Source: Alphaproteobacteria bacterium casp-alpha6 (GTDB taxonomy: Bacteria > Pseudomonadota > Alphaproteobacteria > Rhodobacterales > Rhodobacteraceae). Taken from it: a stretch of DNA of 64,000 nucleotides. Position 1 is the first letter of the stretch; the number at the start of each line of letters is the position of its first letter. The stretch lies in contig LFER01000042.1 of NCBI GenBank assembly GCA_001510135.1, forward strand, positions 96,338-160,337, given 5' to 3'. The notes below the pieces were generated by a model. The model worked only from the letters and a program-made list of their open reading frames with translations, was not told the origin of the DNA and did not search any database. This document shows, piece by piece, positions 9,494 through 17,917 of this stretch. A program made the position numbers and the translations under genes.

Positions 9494-10920
9494 CCCATCT
9501 GCGACCAGAGCGCGTCGGTCATTGTGCCAAGGCGTTTTTCGATTTCGATCATCGCGTCCACAATGGCGTCTTCGCGCCAGCGCTGGCCGATGATTTGCAC
9601 ATTGATCGGCTGGGGGCCATTTGCAAGATTGGCAAGACGGGTTGGCAGGTTCCCCGCGGGCAGGCCCACGAAGTTCATAGAATAGGACCAAAGCCCGGAA
9701 CCTATTGCCTCTCTTACACCTTCCGCGCCCTCTTTATCCCGGTCGGGCCGGAAATAGGGTTGGGGTAAAAACGGGGTGAGATATAGCGGGTATTCATGCA
9801 AGAACAGGGACCATTGGCGCGCATAATGGCTCCGCTGTGCCATAGCTTTCAATAGGTCAGTGCCTTTGGGTGGTATGAATTGGCGGAAATATTCTTCGAA
9901 AATACCTTTGATGCCTTCCGATCCTGCGGCCTGCACATCAGGCCCCATAAGCTCTGCCACTTCTCCCATAAGTGCCGCATATCCAATCCGTGCGGTTTCT
10001 TCCAGAAGCGGAGGTTCTTTTTCTTCGACTTGATAGCCCGCATCGCGTAGGGCCTCTGCGGCCGCATCAAGAGCTCGATACACATCTGGATGCGTTTCAA
10101 ATCCCGGTGTTTCGCGCCAATAGGCGACTTTAAGATCCGTTCGTTTATCTTCCATCCGGTAGGGAAGGGGCACATGGAAAGGATCTCTTGGATCGGACCG
10201 CACCAGTGAGGGCATGGCAAGGTCCAGATCAAAGGCAGATCGTGTGATGATCCCCTGAACCGACATGGATTGGGCAAGCATCCCGCGCTCTGCTTTTTGC
10301 GAAGGATTCCATGCGGGTATGCGCCCGAGGCCCGGTTTTACCGTAAAAGCCCCATTGGCTGCCGCAGGAAAGCGCAAAGAGCCGCCTATGTCATTGCCAT
10401 GGCCGAGCGCGCCAACGCCTGCCATCACCGCGGCCCCGGCTCCACCAGACGATCCCCCAGCTGAAATATGATCCCCCCAAGGATTATGCGTACGGCCATG
10501 AAGCGGATTGTCCGTGTCTGCACGAAAGGAAAATTCAGGTGTATTCGTCCGCCCGATCACCACGGCACCCGCATCTTGCAGATTTTTGACCACAGGGGCA
10601 TCCGAATGGGCGATGAAATCTTTGAGCGCGGTAATCCCGTTTGTCGTCGCCCAGCCTTTTTGATCGACGTTGATTTTGATGGTCACGGGCACGCCATGCA
10701 GTGGGCCGATTGTTTCGCCCTTTTCTCGGATGGCATCAAGCGCTTCGGCACGTTCCAAAGCCTGCTGAGACAGGTCCATTACGACGGCGTTCAATGCCCC
10801 ATTGACACTATGCATCCGATCAATCGATGACTGCACGGCCTCTGTTGCGGTGATGTCTCCCTTAGCGATTGCTGCCGCTTGTTCTGAGGCGTTCAGACGC
10901 CAGATTTTTTGGTTACCCAT
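9490..10920 (-). CDS. Amidase (amidase-signature family)
   Basis: The 476-residue enzyme carries the amidase-signature catalytic set: Lys82 in VTIKINVD, the GGSSGG loop with Ser157/158, and the nucleophile region GNDIGGSLRFPA with Ser182. Enzymes of this family hydrolyse C-N bonds in amides. The substrate is not evident, and there is no gatB or gatC nearby, so it is not the Glu-tRNA amidotransferase subunit. It lies 93 bases downstream of prpE on the same strand, with a candidate promoter of its own in the gap. Overlap with the convergent VOC gene is four bases. Confidence 0.9.
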   Translation of the reverse strand: MGNQKIWRLNASEQAAAIAKGDITATEAVQSSIDRMHSVNGALNAVVMDLSQQALERAEALDAIREKGETIGPLHGVPVTIKINVDQKGWATTNGITALKDFIAHSDAPVVKNLQDAGAVVIGRTNTPEFSFRADTDNPLHGRTHNPWGDHISAGGSSGGAGAAVMAGVGALGHGNDIGGSLRFPAAANGAFTVKPGLGRIPAWNPSQKAERGMLAQSMSVQGIITRSAFDLDLAMPSLVRSDPRDPFHVPLPYRMEDKRTDLKVAYWRETPGFETHPDVYRALDAAAEALRDAGYQVEEKEPPLLEETARIGYAALMGEVAELMGPDVQAAGSEGIKGIFEEYFRQFIPPKGTDLLKAMAQRSHYARQWSLFLHEYPLYLTPFLPQPYFRPDRDKEGAEGVREAIGSGLWSYSMNFVGLPAGNLPTRLANLANGPQPINVQIIGQRWREDAIVDAMIEIEKRLGTMTDALWSQMG

Positions 10921-10944
10921 GCCTTGCCCCTCTCATCCTGAGAA

Positions 10945-10972
10945 AGGCTACACTGCCCTCGGAATTTCGCAA
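10945..10972 (-). promoter_or_regulatory. Candidate promoter for the amidase gene
   Basis: Read on the minus strand, TTGCGA and TAGCCT are separated by 16 bases and end 24 bases before the amidase ATG. The TTGCG-type minus-35 also appears upstream of the ATP synthase genes in this window. This is a pattern match only. Confidence 0.3.
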
Positions 10973-11013
10973 GCTTTAACTCGAATATGCACTTTGTTTT
11001 TGGTTCTACCGGT

Positions 11014-12906
11014 TTATTCCTGTGCATATCCTAACGATTGTAAGGCGATCTTGATTTCGTCCAAAATCACAGGATCGTCTATGGTGGCGGGCATTTTAAA
11101 CGGCTCGCCATCGGCGATTTTTGCCATCGTTGCGCGCAGGATTTTGCCGGAACGGGTTTTAGGAAGCCTGTCAATCACCGCGGCCGATTTAAAGGCTGCA
11201 ACGGGCCCCATTGTGTCTCGCATCATCTGAACACATTCGCTGACAATTTCCTGATGGGGGCGATTAACCCCTTTGGTGAGGCATAAAAATCCAACAGGAA
11301 GTTGCCCTTTTAACGCATCGCTCACCCCGATGACGGCGCATTCGGCCACGTCAGGATGGTTTGCAAGCACCTCTTCCATGGCGCCAGTAGACAGACGGTG
11401 TCCGGCTACGTTAATCACATCATCCGTCCGCGACATCACATAAAGGTATCCGTCTTCATCCATTAGGCCAGCATCGCCCGTTTCATAATATCCGGGGTAG
11501 GTGTTGAGGTAAGATTTCAAAAACCGTTCCTCGGCGTTCCAAAGCGATGGAAAGGTACCCGGAGGCAGGGGGAGTTTTACTGCGATCGCTCCAAGGGTAT
11601 TAGGCGGCAATGGGTTTCCAGTTTCATCCAGTATCTGTATATCATAGCCGGGCATCGCAACAGACGGACTACCGATTTTAACGGGCAGGGGTTCAATGCC
11701 CATTGGATTGCCGGCAATGGTCCACCCTGTTTCCGTTTGCCACCAATGATCGATGACAGGGACGTTCAAAAGGTTCTTTGCCCAATGAATTGTGTCAGGA
11801 TCGGCACGTTCGCCGGCAAGATACAACACCCTGAGGCAGTTGAGATCATATTTTGCCTTGAATTTTCCCTCTGGATCTTCGCGTTTTATGGCGCGAAATG
11901 CAGTGGGGGCGGTGAAGAAGCTGCGCACATTGTGTTCAGAGATGACTCGCCAAAAGGTTCCGGCATCGGGGGTTCCTACTGGTTTTCCTTCGAATAGAAT
12001 GGAGGTATTGCCATGGATCAAGGGTCCATAGCAGATGTAACTATGCCCGACGACCCATCCCAGATCAGACGCGGCCCAAAACACCTCTCCCGGATCAACA
12101 TTATAGATATTTTTCATCGACCAGTGCAGCGCCACAAGATGGCCCGCAGTGGGGCGGATAACACCCTTTGGCGCTCCGGTTGTTCCTGAGGTGTAAAGGA
12201 TATAGGCGGGATGATTGCCTTCTACGGGAACGCAGGGTGCGGGTACAGCACCATTTTGAAACGCATCCCAGTCAAAATCCCGCCCCTCTTGAAGCTCTGC
12301 CGTAAGCTGTTCGCGCTGGTAGACCACTACAGTGTCGGGTTTATGTGTAGCCAGTTCAATTGCGGCATCGACCAAAGGTTTATAAGCGATTACGCGACCG
12401 GGCTCTATCCCGCAAGACGCGGAAAGAATGGCTTTGGGGCTGGCATCATCAATACGCACGGCCAATTCGTTGGCGGCAAATCCACCAAAGACAACTGAAT
12501 GGATGGCCCCAATACGCGCGCAGGCTAGCATGGCAACAATAGTCTGAGGTATCATCGGCATATAGATGATGACCCGATCCCCTTTGGTGATGCCGCTGGC
12601 GCCTAGGGCGCCCGCCAATTTTGCGGTTTGCTCCAACAGAGTTTGATAGGAAATATGCTGCTTGGTTCCTGTGATTGGGCTGTCGTAAATGATCGCTGTT
12701 TGATCCGCGCGACCGCTTTTGACATGGCGGTCCAATGCGTTGTAACAGGTATTGACCTCTGCATCAGTAAACCATTCAAATAGAGGCGCCTGAGAGCTGT
12801 TGAGCGCAAAACTGGGGGGTTTGATCCAGTCGATGGCGTTTGCAGCCTCCATCCAGAATCCCTCAGGATCTGATTCCCAACTTTGGTAAATCGCGGAATA
12901 TCCCAC
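11014..12906 (-). CDS. prpE: Propionate--CoA ligase
   Basis: The 630-residue adenylate-forming enzyme matches the propionyl-CoA synthetase branch of the acetyl-CoA synthetase family in length and in its N-terminal region. The AMP-binding signature YTSGTTGAPKGV, the YYETGDAG motif, the RTDDVINVAGHR hinge and the C-terminal PKTRSGKILR with the catalytic, acetylatable lysine are all intact. It activates propionate with ATP and CoA, feeding the methylmalonyl-CoA or methylcitrate routes. No other propionate genes adjoin it. Acetate as an alternative substrate cannot be excluded, but the N-terminal region fits PrpE better than Acs. Upstream on the same strand is a diguanylate cyclase gene, 116 bases away. 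Confidence 0.92.
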   Translation of the reverse strand: MGYSAIYQSWESDPEGFWMEAANAIDWIKPPSFALNSSQAPLFEWFTDAEVNTCYNALDRHVKSGRADQTAIIYDSPITGTKQHISYQTLLEQTAKLAGALGASGITKGDRVIIYMPMIPQTIVAMLACARIGAIHSVVFGGFAANELAVRIDDASPKAILSASCGIEPGRVIAYKPLVDAAIELATHKPDTVVVYQREQLTAELQEGRDFDWDAFQNGAVPAPCVPVEGNHPAYILYTSGTTGAPKGVIRPTAGHLVALHWSMKNIYNVDPGEVFWAASDLGWVVGHSYICYGPLIHGNTSILFEGKPVGTPDAGTFWRVISEHNVRSFFTAPTAFRAIKREDPEGKFKAKYDLNCLRVLYLAGERADPDTIHWAKNLLNVPVIDHWWQTETGWTIAGNPMGIEPLPVKIGSPSVAMPGYDIQILDETGNPLPPNTLGAIAVKLPLPPGTFPSLWNAEERFLKSYLNTYPGYYETGDAGLMDEDGYLYVMSRTDDVINVAGHRLSTGAMEEVLANHPDVAECAVIGVSDALKGQLPVGFLCLTKGVNRPHQEIVSECVQMMRDTMGPVAAFKSAAVIDRLPKTRSGKILRATMAKIADGEPFKMPATIDDPVILDEIKIALQSLGYAQE

Positions 12907-13022
12907 TTTTTCCTCCTCCCAGTCTTGCGCAATGCGCTGACCATCGCGCCAAATGCAACAATCTTCAAGCCATCCACATGGGCGATTTTCGCAATTTCAG
13001 GGAAATTTGGTGTATTTTCGGA

Positions 13023-14393
13023 TCAGGCGGCGGTTTCAGAATATTCTGAAACCTGATTTCGTCCACCTCTTTTGGCGGCGTAAAGTGCTTTATCGGCTCG
13101 CATAAGCAAATTTTCATATGCGTCACTTTGAGAAAAATAATCGTCTTGTTTGGCCAAAGCACTGACTCCAATACTGGCAGTCACTCGGTTTGGCATCGCT
13201 TCAAGGTGGATATTTTCTATGAGCCTGCACAAGCGTTGCGCGATCTGAATGGCTGCTTTTTGATGTGTGTCGGGAAGGATAACCACGAATTCTTCGCCGC
13301 CCAAACGTGCCAAAAGATCAGATGCCCGCAAAGCGGATTTCAAAATATCGCCAACAGCACAGAGCACCATGTCTCCAACGGCATGTCCAAAGGCGTCATT
13401 GATGCGTTTGAAATGATCGAGATCAATCATAACGATAGACAAATCATTCCCATTGAGAAGAGCTTTTTCAAATTGATGACGCAGATGGGTAATTGCATAT
13501 CGTCGGTTATAAAGCCCAGTCAGCGGATCCTTTACGGCGGCGTCAAGACCTGCCCGCATGGTTGCACGCAGGCGATTGTCAATCTCTGTCTGGTCAATTT
13601 GACGTGACAACCTTTGAATGATTTCAGAGCGGTCATACTGGTCAAACAGAATATCATTGGCCCCCATATCCAATGCCTCCACGGCATTGTTCATATCGCC
13701 CTGTGTGGTTGCAATCAAAATAGCTGCGTGACGCCCGTCGCTGCTTGAGCGTAAATCGAGCAAAAGATTGGCCGCGCGGCGGGGATCAAGGTCAGATTGG
13801 CATATGATAAAGCAGGAAAATTGTTTCAGTTTGATGTCGTTTGAAAACAAATCTTCTTCCGACAGGACGCTGACATCAAAAACGCTGACGGTAGCGAGCT
13901 TTTCGATCAAAGCCTGTCCAATTCGGGTTTCTGATACTAATAGAGCTGCTCTGCGTTTTGCCTGAAAGGCCAAAGCGGGTTCTTTGAACCCGAGGGCGCG
14001 GTTTGTGTCTTCTCTCACATTAAGCTCAAGCCTCGTATGGCGCATCCGGATGAGGCAGCGCAGACGTGCCAAAAGATAATCTATGCTGCCACTTTTTAAT
14101 AAAACATCCTCGACCCCGGCCTTGAGCGCCAGCATCCGAAACCCCGCTGACTCCTTTTGGGTCAGCGCAAGCACCGGTGCAGAAGTTTTTTCCACCAAAG
14201 CGCTTAACGAAAAAATATCTTTTGGTGTTTCCACGCTCAAGATCACCGCATCCCATGAGCCTGCCTGTTGAGAAAGAAGTGCTTCTTGGATCGAATGGAC
14301 GGCCTGCACAGTATATCGCGCTTTGTTAAGTCGCATACGCAGCGATAACCGGTTGGTCGCAACGGCATCTACAATCAAAATTGTTCCCGACAT
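13023..14393 (-). CDS. PleD-like diguanylate cyclase with two degenerate receiver domains
   Basis: The 456-residue protein has the REC-REC-GGDEF layout of PleD. The catalytic motif is GGEEF (residues 365-369), and an inhibitory I-site RASD (356-359) lies exactly five residues before it, so c-di-GMP synthesis with product inhibition is expected. The receivers look altered: the first has VDA in place of the usual acidic pair, and Ser53 sits where the phosphorylated Asp should be (VILSVE). The second (FIICQS) also lacks an obvious acceptor. Activation by phosphorylation is therefore doubtful. A longer frame begins at 14432, but the family start is the Met of MSGTILIVD at 14393. It is divergent from the DUF3572 gene. 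Confidence 0.9.
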   Translation of the reverse strand: MSGTILIVDAVATNRLSLRMRLNKARYTVQAVHSIQEALLSQQAGSWDAVILSVETPKDIFSLSALVEKTSAPVLALTQKESAGFRMLALKAGVEDVLLKSGSIDYLLARLRCLIRMRHTRLELNVREDTNRALGFKEPALAFQAKRRAALLVSETRIGQALIEKLATVSVFDVSVLSEEDLFSNDIKLKQFSCFIICQSDLDPRRAANLLLDLRSSSDGRHAAILIATTQGDMNNAVEALDMGANDILFDQYDRSEIIQRLSRQIDQTEIDNRLRATMRAGLDAAVKDPLTGLYNRRYAITHLRHQFEKALLNGNDLSIVMIDLDHFKRINDAFGHAVGDMVLCAVGDILKSALRASDLLARLGGEEFVVILPDTHQKAAIQIAQRLCRLIENIHLEAMPNRVTASIGVSALAKQDDYFSQSDAYENLLMRADKALYAAKRGGRNQVSEYSETAA

Positions 14394-14482
14394 TTGTGCT
14401 CGATCAGCCAGCTTGTTAAAGATTGAATACAATTTTATAGATTTGTCTTAATAATTGGTTTCCAATTGAGGAGAATATCGCC

Positions 14483-14761
14483 GTGTCCCCAGAGGCAGCA
14501 CAAACCCTTACAATCCAAGCCTTAGGATGGTTGGTGGGAAACGACGAATTATTGCCGGTTTTCTTGGGCTCAACAGGAACCAGCGTTGAAAATTTGAAAG
14601 CAGGTATCGAAGATCCCTCATTGTTAATGTCGGTGCTCGACTTCATCCTGATGGAAGATCAATGGGTGATCGACTTTTGCGATGCGGTCGGGTTTGACCC
14701 ACATAAATTACACGCGGTGCGATCTGCATTACCAGGTGCGGAGACATTGCATTGGACATAG
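14483..14761 (+). CDS. DUF3572 family protein
   Basis: A 92-residue protein starting with GTG, preceded by GAGGAG at a good distance. The sequence (AAQTLTIQALGWLVGND early, and a tail with CDAVGFDPHKLHAVRSALPG) matches the small alphaproteobacterial DUF3572 family, whose function is unknown. It looks soluble and helical, without signal peptide or cysteine motif. It is followed after 27 bases by a HAD phosphatase gene, probably in the same operon, and is divergent from the PleD-like gene. Confidence 0.85.
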   Translation: MSPEAAQTLTIQALGWLVGNDELLPVFLGSTGTSVENLKAGIEDPSLLMSVLDFILMEDQWVIDFCDAVGFDPHKLHAVRSALPGAETLHWT

Positions 14762-14788
14762 GGCTTTTGACAGAGGAGCGCGCCTGAA

Positions 14789-15493
14789 ATGCTGATAAGG
14801 GGGCTCTTGTTCGACAAAGACGGAACACTTTTTCGCTATTCTGAAACTTGGGATACTTGGTGCAATGTTATCCTTGAGAAACTGTCAAATGGTGACGCCA
14901 CGCTTCTGCAAAGATTGGCGGATTCCATCGAATTTGATCTAAAAAGCCAAAAAATAAAATCCAAAAGCGTGGTGATCGCCGGCACGACCCATGAGGTGGC
15001 GGAACATCTTGTTTCCGCCTTGCCGCATTGGTCGATTGACCCGCTCGAAGTGTTTTTGAACGAACAGGTAAATGACCTTCCCTTGGCCGAAGTCACACCT
15101 CTCAGGGCATATTTGGCCACCCTGCGTCTGCGGGGATTAAAAATTGGTGTGATGACCAATGACAGTGAAGCCAATGCCTTGGCCCAATTGACCCGTGGGG
15201 GGCTGAACCCTAAAAAGGACTTTGATTTTGTTGCCGGATACGACAGCGGATTTGGCGCAAAACCAGCACCCGGGCCTTTGTTGGCTTTTGCCAAAGCGGT
15301 GGATCTGCCGGCATCAGAAGTTGCAATGGTGGGCGATAGCCTTCACGATCTTATGGCGGGGCGGCATGCCGGGATGAGAACTATTGGGGTTTTGACTGGT
15401 CCTGCCCGAAAAGAGGACCTGAGTTCTATGGCCGATGTTGTTTTTCCAGATATTTCCCACATCCCGGCCTATCTGGATAGTTTGATTCGTTAA
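14789..15493 (+). CDS. HAD-superfamily phosphatase (phosphoglycolate phosphatase-like)
   Basis: The 234-residue protein has the HAD motifs in order: motif I LLFDKDGTLF near the N-terminus (both Asp present), motif II MTNDS, a lysine in GFGAKPAPGPLL, and motif IV MVGDSLHDLMAG. A helical cap of subclass I separates motifs I and II. This arrangement fits small-phosphoester phosphatases of the Gph type, but the substrate is not determined. It lies in the same direction as the DUF3572 gene, 27 bases downstream. The next gene is 199 bases away and probably has its own promoter. Confidence 0.88.
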   Translation: MLIRGLLFDKDGTLFRYSETWDTWCNVILEKLSNGDATLLQRLADSIEFDLKSQKIKSKSVVIAGTTHEVAEHLVSALPHWSIDPLEVFLNEQVNDLPLAEVTPLRAYLATLRLRGLKIGVMTNDSEANALAQLTRGGLNPKKDFDFVAGYDSGFGAKPAPGPLLAFAKAVDLPASEVAMVGDSLHDLMAGRHAGMRTIGVLTGPARKEDLSSMADVVFPDISHIPAYLDSLIR

Positions 15494-15609
15494 GACTCAA
15501 AGAACTTTTCATTCTTCCTTTGAGACCACGATGTAATCTGAAATTGGAGAAGCGGTTTCATAACGAAATTCGTTTTAAACCTGCTGGCAGGGCATAATTT
15601 ATCCAAAGG

Positions 15610-15630
15610 ATGCGACCAAAACGGTCGCAT
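15610..15630. promoter_or_regulatory. Palindromic site upstream of the MttB-like gene
   Basis: ATGCGACC and GGTCGCAT form exact 8-base arms around AAAAC, 62 bases upstream of the MttB-like start. The size and symmetry fit an operator for a dimeric regulator; as RNA it would be a short 8-bp hairpin without a T-run. No regulator gene adjoins it. Confidence 0.4.
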
Positions 15631-15692
15631 TTCGACAGGATTTGCGCCGGTACTCAGCCTTTGGTGAGTATGGAAGACAGGAGCAAGGCACA

Positions 15693-17252
15693 ATGGCGGA
15701 AGAAACAGGAAAAAGACGACGGGGCGGAGGCCGCGCCGGAAACACCCAACGACGGGGCAACCGCGCCATTGATCAGATGCCATGGCGGTTTCCCATCAAT
15801 CTGGACAAACCGACAGAGCCGCTAAGTGAAGACGGCATAAACGCGATCCATGAAGGTGCTATGTGTATTCTGGAGGATATCGGCATCGCCATTCTGAACG
15901 ACGAAGCCCGTCACATTTTCAAAGCAGCCGGATGCAGCGTTGACGGGGATATTGTGCGCATGGGGCGCGATTTTATAATGGAAATGCTTTCAAAAGCGCC
16001 TGAGACATGGACCTTGACCCCACGCAATCCGGACCGCCAAATCACAGTTGGCGGAAAATATATCTTATTCGGGAATGTGTCTTCGCCGCCAAGTTATTGG
16101 GATTACGGAACCCGCAAAAAGATGTCAGGCACTCGGGAAATGTGTCAGAACTTTTTGAAATTGTCGCAATATTTCAACTGTATTCATTTCGTGGGCGGAT
16201 ATCCTGTTGAGCCGGTGGATATTCATCCAAGCATCCGGCATCTTGACGTCCTTTATGACAAGCTGACGCTCACAGACAAAGTGGCGCATGCCTATTCCTT
16301 GGGCAAAGAACGGGTCGAAGACGTTATGGAAATGGTCCGTATTGCTGGTGGTCACAGCCATGAAGAATTCGAAGCCAGTCCAAAAATGTACACAAACATT
16401 AATTCTACCTCGCCCCTAAAACATGATCAGCCGATGCTTGATGGCTGGATGCGTCTGGCGCGGCGAAATCAGGGGCTTGTTGTGACTCCGTTTACTTTGG
16501 CAGGCGCCATGGCGCCTGTGACCATGGCAGGGGCTGTGGCGCAGTCTTTGGCAGAGGGGCTCTGTGCTGTCGCATTGGCGCAATGGATACGGCCTGGCGC
16601 CGCCTGTGCGATCGGCACGTTTACCTCTAATGTGGATATGAAATCGGGGGCTCCTGCCTTTGGCACACCCGAATATATGCGCGCCACCCAAATGACAGGG
16701 CAAATGGCACGTTTTTATAAACTTCCGATGCGGGCATCTGGTGTCTGCGCTGCTAACGTACCCGATGGTCAGGCGATGTGGGAAACCTCAAACAGCCTGT
16801 GGTCTGCAGTGCAATCGGGGACCCATCTGGTTTACCATGCGGCTGGCTGGCTCGAAGGGGGGCTGATCGCGAGCCCGGAAAAATTCATCATGGATTGCGA
16901 AATGCTTCAACAGATCCAGAGATATATGGAGCCTGCAACATTTGCGACCACCCCGGATGATATTGCGATTGAGGCGATAAAGGCAGTCGGCAATGACGGG
17001 CATTTCTTTGGCATCCAACACACGCAGGACCGCTACGAAACAGCATTTTACCAACCCTTCCTGTCTGATTGGCGCAACTATGAAGCTTGGGAAGTTGCCG
17101 GCGGCATATGGACGGCTGAACGTGCGCACAAGATTTATCTTCAAATTATGGAAGAATTTAAAGCCCCACCGATGGATGAGGCAATCAGAGAAGAACTTGC
17201 TACCTTTGTGGCCAAACGCAAATCAGAAGGTGGCGCCCCGACAGACTTCTAA
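15693..17252 (+). CDS. Trimethylamine methyltransferase (MttB) family protein, non-pyrrolysine type
   Basis: The 519-residue protein belongs to the MttB/COG5598 family: an N-terminal basic, glycine-rich stretch, then LSEDGINAIHEGAMCILEDIGI and a TIM-barrel body. There is no in-frame TAG, so it is the pyrrolysine-free form. Characterised relatives demethylate quaternary amines such as glycine betaine, passing the methyl group to a corrinoid protein. No corrinoid protein or activating protein gene is adjacent, so the methyl acceptor is unknown. The frame is open from 15642, but the ATG at 15693 has AGGAG nine bases upstream and is preferred. Many roseobacters carry several such genes for methylated-amine use. 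Confidence 0.88.
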   Translation: MAEETGKRRRGGGRAGNTQRRGNRAIDQMPWRFPINLDKPTEPLSEDGINAIHEGAMCILEDIGIAILNDEARHIFKAAGCSVDGDIVRMGRDFIMEMLSKAPETWTLTPRNPDRQITVGGKYILFGNVSSPPSYWDYGTRKKMSGTREMCQNFLKLSQYFNCIHFVGGYPVEPVDIHPSIRHLDVLYDKLTLTDKVAHAYSLGKERVEDVMEMVRIAGGHSHEEFEASPKMYTNINSTSPLKHDQPMLDGWMRLARRNQGLVVTPFTLAGAMAPVTMAGAVAQSLAEGLCAVALAQWIRPGAACAIGTFTSNVDMKSGAPAFGTPEYMRATQMTGQMARFYKLPMRASGVCAANVPDGQAMWETSNSLWSAVQSGTHLVYHAAGWLEGGLIASPEKFIMDCEMLQQIQRYMEPATFATTPDDIAIEAIKAVGNDGHFFGIQHTQDRYETAFYQPFLSDWRNYEAWEVAGGIWTAERAHKIYLQIMEEFKAPPMDEAIREELATFVAKRKSEGGAPTDF

Positions 17253-17337
17253 CCCTAGACACGCAATTCAACACAATTTTAACTTTAACCTTTGGTTAAA
17301 ACTTCTCCGTCAGGACAGACCTGTCGGGGGACATAGC

Positions 17338-17913
17338 ATGTTGGGATTAATCAATAAGGCGATCGAAAACTTTGCGATCGACACCTATGGTAAACGGTTT
17401 TGGAATAGCTTTACGCGCCGCCATTTAAATGGAGAGTTTACCTTTGAACCGTTGCTCGAATATGAGCACGCTTTGACGTTTCGCTTGATAGACTGGCTCG
17501 CGGAAGCGCGGTCTAAAACATCAGCAGATATTATGGAGGATATAGGAACATTTCTTGTGTCTCAGCGCAACGGAGAAGCCTTGAGGAGGTTATTGCGATT
17601 TGGAGGGGCAAATTTTGTGGAATTTATTTTTTCTCTTGATGAGTTGAACGAACGTTCCGAGATTGCGCTTAAAGATCTTAACTTACCACAACTGTCTGTA
17701 GAGCGTATCAACCAAAACAGCGTTTCGGTCCGTGTCGATCAATCCTGGCCGGGTTTTGAACATGTCATGGCTGGTATATTGCACAGTCTTGCTGATGATT
17801 ACGGCGCCTTGGTGTTCATCAATGTATCGCCCCCCGAAGGCGGCAGTGCTTATCTGGTGCTTGAGCTGATCCAGCATCATTTTACTGAAGGACGCAAATT
17901 TTCGCTGGCTTAG
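17338..17913 (+). CDS. H-NOX (haem NO-binding) family protein, degenerate haem site
   Basis: The 191-residue protein follows the HNOB/H-NOX fold from MLGLINKAIENF to the C-terminal beta strands (DDYGALVFIN). In haem-binding members, a histidine in the LDDLH-type helix ligates iron, and a YxSxR motif holds the propionates. Here the equivalent helix reads SLDELNER with Asn104, and the YxSxR region reads VDQSW (133-137). Both haem determinants therefore appear to be missing, and it may sense something else or act as a scaffold. The start codon has a GGGGG tract eight bases upstream. The gene ends four bases before an HNOBA-GGDEF gene, implying a sensor-cyclase pair. Confidence 0.82.
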   Translation: MLGLINKAIENFAIDTYGKRFWNSFTRRHLNGEFTFEPLLEYEHALTFRLIDWLAEARSKTSADIMEDIGTFLVSQRNGEALRRLLRFGGANFVEFIFSLDELNERSEIALKDLNLPQLSVERINQNSVSVRVDQSWPGFEHVMAGILHSLADDYGALVFINVSPPEGGSAYLVLELIQHHFTEGRKFSLA

Positions 17914-17917
17914 GAAT

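Noticed and set aside
15693..17252. Pyrrolysine-containing methyltransferase
   Set aside because: There is no in-frame TAG in the gene; the frame ends with TAA.
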